Source: Allodiplogaster sudhausi (lineage: Eukaryota > Nematoda > Chromadorea > Rhabditida > Diplogasteridae). Taken from it: DNA of 64,000 nucleotides. Below are positions 39,309 to 50,203 of the stretch, piece by piece. Below the pieces are notes generated by a model. It had not been told where the DNA came from and made no database searches. It was given only the letters and a program-made list of their open reading frames with translations. Position 1 is the stretch's first letter; every line of letters begins with the position of its first letter. Where the stretch lies: the NCBI GenBank assembly GCA_945643635.1, contig CALZFC010000016.1, positions 3,375,501 to 3,439,500 of the forward strand, written 5' to 3'. The translations under genes and the position numbers were made by a program.

Positions 39309-40247
39309 ATGCAGTCCTCCTCGGCTCTCCTCGCTCTCCTCGTATTCCTTCCCTCACTCGCGCTCGCTCTCCGCTGCTACGATTACATGCGCTCGTCTTC
39401 CATGATGAATCCACCACGTAGCGATCTGGTACAGCTTATTAAAATATATATATATTAATTTATAAGCGAGAACATCTAATACTTGTACCAATCTGCAGCA
39501 TCTCATATTATTTGACTTTGTAAGTAAGCTTCATCTTTCTTTGCCTCGCTCTGATCGTCTCTCTCTCTGTCTCTCTCTGTCTCTCTAGCATTCACTTTCC
39601 CTCTCTCTCTCTCTTTCTCTCTCTCTCGTTCTCACAGGAGTGCCCCCCTGGTGCGGCGTACTGTATGAAGAGCATCGTGCAGAACACGGACGTCAACGGC
39701 TTCATCAGTTGGGTCGAGAACAGAAACTGCGCCAACTTCCAGCTCTGCCAGGTATTTCTCTCTCCTTCCCTCTCTCGCTTTCTCTCTTTCTCTCTCTCTC
39801 TCTCTCTTTCTCTCTTTCTTGCCCCACTCAGAAACTCTTACTCCCTCCTCATTCTCTCTCTCAATCTCTCGAATTCCCCCCCTCTCTCTCTCTCTCATCT
39901 TCTAGCCAAACAACCACAAATCTCTTTCTCTCTGCGTATCATTTTCACAATTTTTCTCGCCTATTGCTTCTTCGACCGCGTTTTTTACATGTTTTTTTTC
40001 TATTTTAATGGATATGCCTCAGCTCCTGCCACGATCGTGTAAAAGTCTTTCGAAAGTCGATTATCTTGCTCATACAAAAAGTATAAACAAAAATACAGTG
40101 CCTCTGCAGAGAGAGGGCTGCGTCGGCACTCCGTACGATTCGATCTGCTGCTGCCGCGGTGACTACTGTAACCCGGCTGCTCGTCCCGCGACTACGGTAG
40201 CTCTCGTGGCGGGACCCGCCCTCTATCTCCTCTCGAGAATGTTCTGA
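39309..40247 (+). CDS. Ly6/three-finger-type GPI-anchored protein
   Basis: Four exons give about 130 residues. Exon 1 (39309-39429) encodes a signal peptide, MQSSSALLALLVFLPSLALA, then LRCYDYMRSSS. A 21-nt micro-exon (39499-39519, HLILFDF) lies between CTGCAG and GTAAGT. Exon 3 (39638-39751) encodes ECPPGAAYCMKSIVQN and NCANFQLCQ. Exon 4 (40111-40247) encodes GCVGTPYDSICCCRGDYCN and a hydrophobic tail, VALVAGPALYLLSRMF. CC..D.CN followed by a hydrophobic C-terminus is the hallmark of Ly6/uPAR three-finger domains with GPI attachment. Such proteins act at the cell surface, for example as receptor or channel modulators; no specific role can be assigned. (CT)n fills the intron before exon 3. Confidence 0.85.
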
Positions 40248-41441
40248 TAAGAAGAAGTCAATGTCAAACAACACCCCATCTCCAGCTTCTTTCTCAGCGA
40301 TGACTGTTACGAATCAAGCAATTATATTACTAATTGTATCATTTAATGAATTGGCAATTACCTTTCAAACTTTCAATTAGCTGTGTATATCCTAAGTCTC
40401 TAATCCGTTACATTTTTTGCGTTTGTTAACCAATTTTTAATTAACAAGAAAAGAAAAGAGAAAAGAAGTTATACATGAACTGATTATAATAATTACTTTA
40501 AAAAATAATCCCGAATTCTTGAATTTAGTGCTGAACCATGTATTATAAATTACTAATACAAAATCACAAATCTAAAAATCACAAACTTTTCTTTTCTTGC
40601 TCTCAGTGACTATTTCATCGTGCTAAATTCTTCAAATGAAGATATCCTATATTGATGTTTTTAGTAGCACACTCAATTTATTAATGTTAGCATTTTAAAA
40701 GTAATGATGTGTAGATTAAGTGGTGATTCCAATGTTCTCGTGACTTCATCTTATTATAACTAGCAATTTGCGATATAGAAAGAATAAAAACCGTTTCATT
40801 CAAATAAAATAAAATAGCATGCGTGATGCAGAGGGGAAGATAACAAGGATGAACTGATGAAACAATAAAGATAAAATACGACAAATAAGAGGTTACAACT
40901 CTTTCAGAACAACATTTTCTTCTTCAATATTCATCAAAGTATATTGTATACTACACAAGCTGTGAGTGATAAACTTATCAGAGGTCACGTCCTTTGACGA
41001 GAATAAAAAGGCCTCGCACGCATACGAACCACCTGTCAGCGGCAGCTTCTCGGTCTGTCCTTGTTTATATTCACTAAAGAAAAAAAAAGTATAATCCGTG
41101 ATTCTAAATAGCTTCACTAATCTCTCGTCCGTTCTAACTCTTTCTTTTCCCCATCGGGCATTGCTCATTAAACATGTTAATTAAATATTAATATAAAATT
41201 TAGAACTTGTTATTTCTTTAAAATATAATTTTATAAACCACCTCCCTTAACGATTCAAAAAGAAAAAAATTCATCGGTATCAGAACCATTTTCTCTTTAT
41301 ATTGATTAATAATAACCGAAGACGAATTTTCACCAAACGACTCGACCTGGGCCAAGTATAAATATTCATCGCCCGCATACGAACTGCCTGTCCGTGGTAG
41401 CCAATCGAATCTCTAACAATAAATAGATATGTATGCATGTA
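40248..41441. other. 3' flank of the Ly6-type gene, part of a duplicated segment
   Basis: No coding exon is recognised. From about 40990 to 41417 it matches 45760-46138, and two copies of a CGCATACGAAC.(G/A)CCTGTC motif occur near 41019 and 41374. Confidence 0.6.
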
Positions 41442-43033
41442 CAGTACCGACAAAAAGTCTATGAACTTTTGGTTTTTCCCTTATAATTTTCTTCAAAATG
41501 TATGAAATTCAATGAACTTTTCAGGGTTGCTTCTTTGTAATAATAGATCTTCAGTAGCAGAATGTTGGTTTCATTGATCCACTACAGAGCGAAATAAAAA
41601 TCAATAACTCATATTAACCGGGTTTCACATTTAGGCGTGCTGTACAAAATGGATTATTTCTTTGATATTCGGCTAGTTTTTTATTGGATAAATGGTTTAG
41701 CTGTATTCTAGAACATCTCTGCGATAACTTTTTGGTCTAGTCGCTACTTAATCACTTGTTTTTACATGTGGCTAGCCCAAAGTACCCGATCCATGCAGGC
41801 GGCCTGAGATGCGGATGGTTCAGGAGGATAAAATCTTTCTTTTACTGCAATAAGTATTGTAATCATGATGTCCATATGTTCGCAGAGCATGTTCGAACTT
41901 ATTCACATGGTTACTAGTTCTGTGAAAATTACATTCTAACTGTTTGAACACGCGAAGGTCACCGTGGCCAACTTTCGTCCGCGGTCAGGACCAACTTAAA
42001 GTGATGCTACGCGGGAGTCTGATTTTCAAAAACGGGTTTGCCTGTCTCAAGTGATAGTTAATAGACTTTTACATGTTCTATTGCATTATTTTTTGCCTGG
42101 CTTTATGAGGCCAACAGATAAAGTAGATCGTTTGACGGCACCCTGGCATATGGTAGTACGGTGTTATTGACAGCTGTGTGTTTTAAAACAGTCACTACAT
42201 TAAACTCGCTAATTGGGCTTGGACTATTGCAGAACACTCTGATGTATAAACTAAAGTGATATTTGATTCGATCTGAAACATTTTCGAGTTTAGTTTTCCG
42301 CTTTTTAAGACACCGCATTACTCTACGCCAGGAATTCATTCAAACGATCTACTTTATCTAGTGGTCTCATAAAGCCAGGCAAGAAATAAGGCAATAGAAC
42401 ATGTAAAAGTCTATTAACTATCAATTGAGACAAGCAAATCCGTTTTTGAAAATCAGACTCCCGCGTAGCATCACTTTAAGTTGGTCCTGACCGCGGACGA
42501 AAGTTGGCCACGGTGATCATCGCGTGTTCAAACAGTTAGAATGTAATTTTCACAGAACTAGTAACCATGTGAATAAGTTCGAACATGCTCTGCGAACATA
42601 TGGACATCATGATTACTATACATATTGCAGTAAAAGAAAAATTGTATCCTCCTGAACCATCCGCATCTCAGGCCGCCTGCATGGATCCGGTACTGGGGGC
42701 TGGCCACATGTAAAAACAAGTGATTAAGTAGCTACTAGGCCAAAAAGTTATCGCAGAGATGTTCTAGAATACAGCTAAACCATTTATCCAATAAAAAACT
42801 AGCCGAATATCAGAGAAATAATCCATTTTCTCCAGCACGCCTAAATGTGCAACCCGGGTAATATGAGTTATTGGTTTTTATTTCGCTCTGTAGTGGATCA
42901 ATGAAACCAACATTCTGTTACTGAAGATCTATTATTACAAAGAAGCAACCCTGAAAATTTCATTGAATTTCATACATTTAGAAGGAAATTATGAAGGAAA
43001 AACCAAAAGTTCATAGACTTTTTGTCGGTACTG
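41442..43033. mobile_element. Foldback element with about 690-bp inverted arms, TA-flanked
   Basis: The element starts CAGTACCGACAAAAAGTC and ends with the complement, GACTTTTTGTCGGTACTG. TA lies on each side (41440-41441 and 43034-43035). The left arm runs to about 42135 and the right arm from about 42335, with near-complete complementarity and a spacer of about 200 nt without coding capacity. Ends beginning CAGT with a TA duplication suggest mobilisation by a Tc1/mariner-type transposase. A relative lies at 57148-59187. Confidence 0.85.
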
Positions 43034-43043
43034 TATGTACATA

Positions 43044-43466
43044 CCGTATTTTCTCTATTAGTGCCCCCGGGGGTACTATTTTCAATGCCCTTGCGAGATG
43101 GGGCACTATTAGAGGGGGCTTCTATTAGAGGGAGGGGTACTATACGTTTGTTATCAACATTTATGTTAATTCTATAAACATAGAGATTTCTACCTCGGTT
43201 TGAATGGAAACATCAACGGAATATCCACTTTACCGTAGATTTTGAATGAATAAGCATTAAATTCATTGGGAAGAGCATCCCATGCCTCAAAGATTCATTC
43301 GAAGTACGTATCGAGCCGAGTTATAAGACCATTTGGGGGGGCACTATTGGAGGGGGAGTTCTATTAGAGGGACGGGTACTATTTTTCAATACCCATGCGA
43401 GAGGGGGCACTATTAGAGGAGAGGGGGGTTCTAATAGAGGGAGGGGCACTATTAGAGAAAATACGG
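43044..43466. mobile_element. TA-flanked MITE with internal GGGCACTATTAGAG repeats
   Basis: The left end is CCGTATTTTCTCTATTAGTG and the right end is CACTATTAGAGAAAATACGG, flanked by TA at 43042-43043 and 43467-43468. Inside, (G)GGCACTATTAGAGGG and TTCTATTAGAGGGAGGGG recur several times. No coding capacity. Confidence 0.8.
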
Positions 43467-43468
43467 TA

Positions 43469-45042
43469 TGTATCAATTCTAAATGACCAATCTGAATCAA
43501 TTGTATTTCCCATTTTAATTTATATTCTTTTTGTCAGTAATGAATGGCTCTCTTTGAACTTCGCTGACTTCAGTGGCATAAGAAATGGGATCACATATAG
43601 GATCAACATTTTATGCAATGACAAAATTGCGCTTTCTTTTAAATAGTTTAATATAGTATTAGAATCTATAAAAATAATATTAACAGATGGAAAAACATAT
43701 GCATGTACATTCATGATCAGGAGAGGAATATGTATTTCGACATTTGAACGAGAGAGAGAAGTGCAGAGAAATTGAAGATTGAGTAGTGCTTCTAGAACTC
43801 TTACGTGAATATCAAAAATTTTCTTTGTATTCTTTTATTTCCCTAATTCTTTTTGTCACTACAATACCTTTGCTTCGCTTCATCTTGTGACTGTTAAGAG
43901 GTAAACATTGAGACATAAGATACATAGAGAGACGAGGGAGCATAAATTAAAGTAGGGAACAAAAGAAGAGCGTGAAAATGAATGAGAAAAGAGCGAGATA
44001 GGGAGACTGATGGTGAGAGGGGAGGGGGGGGGAATAGAGAGACCAAGATGAAACGGGGAGAAGAGAATTGGAATGAGATCACCTTATCCAGTGTGCTCTC
44101 TCATTTAGCTTTATTCTAAATATTTAAAACGTCATAAATGAAATTAATAAATTTGTTATACAACTCAAGTAAAGATGTGCGTATATTCTCATCCCAACCC
44201 CGTGAATTCTCACTGCAAGCACCGGCATATTAATTGCATTTGAGGCAAATGTGCAATCGCGCCAATAAATTCACTAATTCCATCTATGACGTCTTCAATA
44301 TTTGTAAGAATAAAGAGAGAGAGAGAGAGAAAGATAGAGAGATATCAGGAGGCACTGATATCATTGAAGTCTCCTTCTATATTTCATTCCCCTTCCGTCC
44401 CCTGCGATTTCCATCCGTAATAATTCCAAGCCATAGGCACATATGTATGTACATTAAAAAAATTCAGTTTGGTTGCGAAAAAATCGTAAGATCTATTCAT
44501 TTATTGAGAGAGAAAAACTTGTTGATATCTCGTTCCGCTTGTTCGAGATTTCAGTATTTCACTTGGTTTCTCTCTCTCTCTCTCTTCCTTTTCTCTCTCA
44601 CTCTCTCTAACCCTTCATCTTCTCTTTTGCAAGACCTCCACAGATCTCAGTTTCTCTCGGTCTCTTTATTCACACACTTTGTAGCCTCTCTTCATCGATC
44701 TCTCTTCACGTCCACTTCTTTCTCAATAGCTCTTCTTCCTCTGCTGCTTTGCCGACCACTTAATATAGTTTTTCTCTTCTCCATACATTTGAACATATAA
44801 CACAGTGTCAATTAAAAATATTATTTTTTCCCGGGATTTAGAATATTGCATTCTTTTTCATTCCAGACGATAGGAAAATTGTCAATTCAAAATTTTGTCA
44901 ATTTTTCCTTTCATTAGGAATAGCAAACAGTGAGTGGAATATCCTACATCCTGGGAAAAGATACCTGTTTAACCGAAAATTGATGAATTAAACCAATTTT
45001 TTTAATTGGCACGCTGTCTTATCTTATAAAAGAAGAGTACGG
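43469..45042. other. Spacer with no recognised gene
   Basis: I see only short (GA)n/(CT)n tracts (about 44306-44340 and 44570-44610). The 188-codon open frame at 44234-44800 is Ser/Phe/Leu-rich and lacks domain-like sequence. Confidence 0.55.
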
Positions 45043-45045
45043 TAA

Positions 45046-45186
45046 CTGCAGAGAGAGCGCTGCGTCGGCACCCCGTACGATTCGACCGCTTCTGCCGTGG
45101 TGACTACTGTAACCCGCGGCTCGTCTCTCAACTACGGTAGCTCTCCTGGCAAACGCACTCTATCTCCAATCGAGAATCTTCTGATA
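45046..45186 (+). pseudogene. Decayed copy of the last Ly6-type exon
   Basis: The stretch from CTGCAG to TGATAAG closely matches 40105-40251, including the acceptor, GCTGCGTCGGCAC, GGTGACTACTGTAACCC and the stop. The copy has a 1-nt loss in the Cys-Cys-Cys region and a further small deletion after the CN codons, so it is frameshifted. No upstream exons are present. Confidence 0.85.
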
Positions 45187-46138
45187 AGAATGTCATTTCA
45201 AAAACGCCCCTTATCCACTTGGCAGTTAACATGCCGTATTCTAACAATTAACTCGCCAGATCATTTAATGAATTGGCTTTTCTCTTTTGTCCTTGAAATT
45301 AGTTTCGTCAAATTTCTTTTTCATTACAGATCAATTTCAAGTAGTAAGATAAAAAGAAGTAGATCTTCTGATATATGAGCATATTACTATGAATACTGTA
45401 GGAAAACGATTAAAGTCTAATTCTGAACCATGATACTAATACGATGCACAAGTGTAGAAATCACAAACATTTTCGCTCAGCTCTTTCTACAGGATATAAA
45501 TGAAACGATGCTATTATGTTGATTTTTTTGTAGTCTCTCTCGTTTTCATCTATTAAAACTACAACTTTTCGATGCAGCAATAAAATAAAATTGAATGCGA
45601 TATGTAGATATAGAATGACAAACTGAAAAAAAAATTAATGGTAAGATAAAATACTACAAATAAGAGGATATAACTAATTCACGTCAACGTTTTTTTTAAA
45701 AATAAATTTATCAACGTATATTGCTTAAAACAGTACATCCACAATGTATCAGAAGTCTCGAAATGTGCCGAGAATAAAAATGCCACCTGTCAGTGGCAGT
45801 TCTCGCTCAGTCATTTCTTTTATATTATTCGTAATTCTAAATAACTTCACTGATTAATCTCTCTCATCAGTTCTAATTCTTTCTTACCCCCAACGGGCAT
45901 TGTTACAAGAAGTATTAATTAAAATTTAAACTCATTTATTTGATGAAGAGAAATTGTTAATTAAATTTTATAAAACACCTCCTTTTAAGAAACGCAATGA
46001 AAAGTTCATTCACACAGTCATTTTATTTTGACTAAAAATATCAGAATAGTGGGCTACCAGAAATCAAAGATCTCAACCTGGGTCAAGTATAAATATTAAT
46101 CGCCCGCATACGAACCGCCTGTCTGTGGTAGCCACGCA

Positions 46139-46515
46139 CAGGGGTGGCCGGCCCCAGGCCCCGGCCCCCGGCCCCGCCCCCCCCGGGGCCGGGGCCGGGG
46201 CCTAGGCCGAGTTCGGAAGCGGGGGCCGGGGCCGGGGCCGGGGCCGGGGCCTACCCTAGGGGCTGTGGATAAATAAATGAAGTTCGCCCCCAGTTGAACA
46301 AATTATGAGCCAATATATGACTAAATGTGCCACGCTTTATTCAGTATGCGTTACATATCTATCGCGCATACGCATTTTCTCAATTTTGGATAGATTTTTC
46401 CCCCGATGCGAAATTTTTTGAGAAAATTTTTTAGATTTGGGGTTGGGGCCTCCTTTGGAGCCGACCTCGGGGGCCGTGGCCGGGGCCGGATATTTTCGGC
46501 GCCCGGCCACCCCTG
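46139..46515. mobile_element. hAT-type MITE, GC-rich, with GGGGCC repeats
   Basis: Ends are CAGGGGTGGCCGG and CCGGCCACCCCTG, with a perfect 8-bp duplication GCCACGCA (46131-46138 and 46516-46523). The interior has tandem GGGGCC units around 46186-46203 and 46221-46252. It is non-autonomous. Confidence 0.92.
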
Positions 46516-46748
46516 GCCACGCACTCGGTGTCTTCTTAAGAAGGCCATCATCGAATTTCTTACAATAAATAGAAATGTATCATCAGAAGCCTTGCTACGC
46601 ATACGAAACACCTGTCAAGGGGCTCTGTCCGTTAGAAAATTTACTATGTATATATTTTCAGTTTTTTTTTGCGGTCACAACATCAATATTCTACATGTCA
46701 TGAACTCTTCACGATCACGAGAGGTGTAAATAACTAGCAATGATCTCA

Positions 46749-46792
<44 letters not shown>

Positions 46793-47263
46793 AGATGAAG
46801 AGACACGGGGCAGAAACTGGCCCTTGCGGAATCGTCTCAAATGTTCAAAGGCGCAGAACTTTTCAATCTGAATAATCTTCATGAGTGTTGTCGAAGTCCA
46901 CCAATTCAGAAATATTCTAGGAAGTCTCATGGCTAGGGGGCAAAAAATTCGCCCAGTCGGAAGTGGTGTGCAGTGGGTTATTTATTATATACAATTACAA
47001 ATTTATGCTCGACCAGAGTAATAAATTGCAGTGTACGAAATCTCCCCTCTTTCATATTTGCTCTACTCTTCCTCCTCGCTACACTTCAGCGGTTCACTTC
47101 GTATTTGCAGTGTAAAGTCATAATAAATGTGATACAGGGTACACAATATATGTATAGTGTATAAATATTACTCGCAGTCGGATTTCGAACTCATTCTGTT
47201 AATACACTTCGACAAAGAAGCAATGAATTTATACAAAGGGGGAATAAGGTTGGCTTCTTCTTC

Positions 47264-47393
47264 TCATGAGCACTCACACTCGTCGACGATAATATTCGGC
47301 AGCGTAAAGCCCTGCACCGATCTGTCGCCAACATTTCCAGAACGATGACGGATTCATCGTGAAAACTGAAAAAAAGATAGTGGGAGATGGAAT

Positions 47394-47435
<42 letters not shown>

Positions 47436-49148
47436 CTTTCAATAAGGAATTTATTCCTTATTGAAAGATTCTAGTAATTTCTAGTAATTTAAAGTAACAT
47501 TGCCGTAGCTACATATGTACATATTTGTATGCTCAAGGTATTTATTTTATTTTATTTTTATTTTTAAAAGCGAACAAAATCAGTTTGATACACAAAAGGA
47601 CACCGTGTTGGAGTGCATATTGGAGTGTTTGGTGAAGTGATCACAAGTGCCGTTGCAAATGCCAACATCGATCGAGCCCGTATTGATGAACAGAAGGCCC
47701 AAGTTAAGGTCACGCTGCAATGAATCAATCAATCAATCTTCGCGCTCTCTTTGGAGCAGAGAAACAGCATCGCCCTTGATCTGCTTATGACGGATAAACA
47801 TGAGAGGATATATGGGCAGGGGTGGCAGGGGGCCAAAAATATCCGGCCCCGGCACCCAGGGTAGGCCCCGGTCCCGGCCTCCGCTCCCGAGCTCGGCCCC
47901 GGCCACCCCTGTGTATGGGATCGAACCATGGGATTAAAGGAGATCTAAGGCGAATAAATAGTGTCTTGTTTTTTTCGCCTTATTTGGTCGGGTTGTGCTA
48001 GAAACTTCGATTGAAAGTGTCCCGAAGTCACAAAAACCTTCATGCCCTGAGGAAACTAACACTGTTTTCAACTTTGAATTCCCAAATATTTTATTTTCCC
48101 GCCATTTTCAAAAAATTTTGACAGAGCTACGCTATGGCCGCTGGGGCCAACCGAGTCATGCCCACGAATTGCATACATATGGTGCGCGCAACCAACATTA
48201 GCCGGGTTTTTCTTAACACGTAGGCTCACTTGGCAGTTGTGCAAACCACAAGTTTCTGGGGAGAGAGGCAAGGGGCAGTAGCACCATTTCTGTTGATTCT
48301 TTACTCCGTACTTTTCATCATTCCGTCCAAATCCGTCAGGGACTTCGTGGTAGGAGTTTTTCCCCTTTAATGTCGAATGGATGCGGGCAGCAGAACTTCT
48401 CCTTGTCGCATCTGTAGATCGACTCTCGCTTGGTACGCTCCGACAGCTTGAGCACGTACTGCAAAGCGACGCAATCATTGAATTCTTTATTATTATTTTT
48501 TTATATATAAAATATTAACTTTTATTCTGAAAATTTCCGTTGAAAATGCCAGTCTATGCATATTAATTATAATGAAGAAGGTAGCAAACACTTCCTTTTT
48601 TGCATACGGGTATTTGCATCACTTCATGCCGAAGAAATTCGTGTTTATTCAAATCGCGCAGAGATTCTTATATATCTTTCTTTTCGGAGAGCTCGGCACC
48701 TTTCTGGTTCCGTTCAGAATCGAAGGCGGGATCGCACGACGAATTCGCACTTGCACTTCAGCGATTCGACGGGCACGCTGCTCAGCAAAGTCCTGAACAA
48801 TGACGTCAGCTTAACTCCTATCATTTCATCGTCGTCTTTTCAGTATTCAAACGAGCCTTTTTTTTATAAAGCTTATTATTATCTATTGATTGTTTTCAAG
48901 CTTGGTTTTCAGAATCCTGAAAGGTCATGGGACAATGGTAAGTCTTGAGATCTCAACGCATTTATTGCATCTGTATTTATTTTGATTTCGAAATAAATTA
49001 GTGTTTTTTGTTTAAATTTTGAATATATATTCGATATTTTGCAACTAACAACGACTTTGTCAGCCTTTTCCTCGAAGATGGTCGCTTGGGTCAGCGCCAG
49101 AAGAAGAAGAAGATGGAGAGAGACGCCGACGAACATTGCAAGATGCAT
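47264..49148 (-). CDS. Probable secreted Cys-rich cystine-knot-like ligand, possibly damaged
   Basis: Minus-strand exons inferred by splice signals: 49057-49148 (signal peptide MHLAMFVGVSLHLLLLLAL, then TQATIFEEKADK); about 48703-48797 (DFAEQRARRIAEVQVRIRR); about 48231-48456 (YVLKLSERTKRESIYRC, KFCCPHPFDIK, then WCYCPLPLSPETCGLHNCQ); about 47592-47709 (NTGSIDVGICNGTCDHF); and a last exon ending FTLPNIIVDECECS and TGA at 47266-47264. DVGICNGTC and a C.C at the very end recall TGF-beta or noggin-type cystine knots, which are secreted signals or antagonists. The overall match is weak, and this is a family guess. Problems: exon three needs a 1-nt frame change at the GGGGAAAAA run near 48364, and the frame of the last exon meets a TGA if the obvious TTTTTTTCAG acceptor is used. 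It could be a pseudogene, an assembly error, or a gene with other splice sites. Confidence 0.45.
47432..47471. repeat. Perfect 40-nt palindrome
   Basis: GAATCTTTCAATAAGGAAT, then TT, then the exact complement (19-bp arms, 2-nt loop), sits directly beside a (GA)n tract and is followed by TAGTAATTTC repeats. It would form a strong hairpin. Confidence 0.9.
47817..47911. mobile_element. Short hAT-type MITE, relative of 46139-46515
   Basis: This 95-bp element has CAGGGGTGGC and GGCCACCCCTG ends and a 7-of-8 target duplication (TATATGGG / TGTATGGG). It shares the GGCCCCGG-rich interior of the larger copy. It lies in an intron of the Cys-rich ligand candidate. Confidence 0.82.
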
Positions 49149-50167
49149 TTCGCGCGGTCCTGAAATGAAAGAATGGTAATTCTTTTTTGTTCTAGGTAAA
49201 AATGTAGTTTAATGAAAGAAATTGGGGTTGGAAGGGAATTTTAGCAAGGAAACCGGAGACTTCTAGATGAACAAAAGCCAAAACAGAGAGAAACAGAGAT
49301 CGAGATTAAGAGAGAGGAAAAAGGAATAAGAGTTCGAGAGATGGCGAGAGAGCGGGAGAGAGTGAGAGGAAGGAGAGATAAGGGATCGAGAGAGTCCGAG
49401 AGGGAGGGAGAGAAAGAGGAAGGAGGGATAAGGGGTAGAGAGAGGGCGAGAGGGAGAGAGAGAATGTAGATTACAGGCAGAAGCGAAAGCAGCCAAACCG
49501 GAGGGGAAGCGACGCGAAGAATGAGTAGAATTGATGACAAGCTTCGCTTTTATAGGGTTCATTTGAGGGGGGATGCAAATAATTATGTATTTAAAGTGGA
49601 TTGTTAGTAGAAGTTTCGTGAACTAGAAGAGGAATGAGTGCAAGTTCAAAGTAATGAATTATTTTAAATGCTAAATAATAAACAAAAAACTTCAGAAAAA
49701 AGATCTCTAATTGTAAGAAATAATTTATTTGTTTATTTTAATTCATTAAATATAATTTGATTCATTAAATATAAAATCAACGACAGCGACATCAAATTAA
49801 TAACTTCGCATCCATATCTTATCCTTTTTTTCTACAAATCCATAGCTTTTTTTTCCTTTTGACACTCCAGTGGTTTCCATTGTCACACTTTGGGTAAAGG
49901 ACTGATCAATTGCTTCGCGTTCGCTTGTTGGGTGTCACCATAGTTTAAAAATCTTGAAAATGTTAAACTTTGCCGAGAGTAAGCGAGGTGGAGAGAGAGT
50001 GCGATTAGAGAGTGAACTTTATAGAATGAAGGAGCGAGAGAACAAAGCGAGTGGAGAGAGAGTGTACAACAGTGCGAGAGAGACAGAAAGAGCAAGAAAG
50101 AAGAGAGAGAGAGAGAGAGAGACGGATAGAAACAGAAATAACACTCTTCGTGTTGTTCTATCTTAAT

Positions 50168-50203
<36 letters not shown>

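Larger units (their letters stand above)
45043..46588. repeat. Segmental duplication of the Ly6-type gene 3' region
   Basis: This stretch corresponds to about 40105-41435. Matching landmarks are the last exon, ACCTGTCAG(C/T)GGCAG, the AATAACTTCACT-like block, CGGGCATTG and AAGTATAAATATT.ATCGCC. It then continues past a 377-bp hAT MITE to ACAATAAATAGA.ATGTAT, matching 41421-41435. The original copy has the foldback element at its end; this copy does not. Confidence 0.75.

Noticed and set aside
41442..43033. Large inverted repeat as an assembly artefact
   Set aside because: Arms differ at many positions, a unique spacer is present, TA borders are clean and a second family member exists.
44234..44800. 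188-codon plus-strand frame
   Set aside because: Low-complexity Phe/Ser/Leu; no start context, domain or splice partner.
46140..46510. GC-rich block as CpG island or rDNA fragment
   Set aside because: Exact hAT-type ends and an 8-bp duplication explain it better.
46351..46729. Frames over the GC-rich stretch
   Set aside because: They lie within or across a hAT MITE and have Arg/Gly/Pro composition set by GGGGCC repeats.
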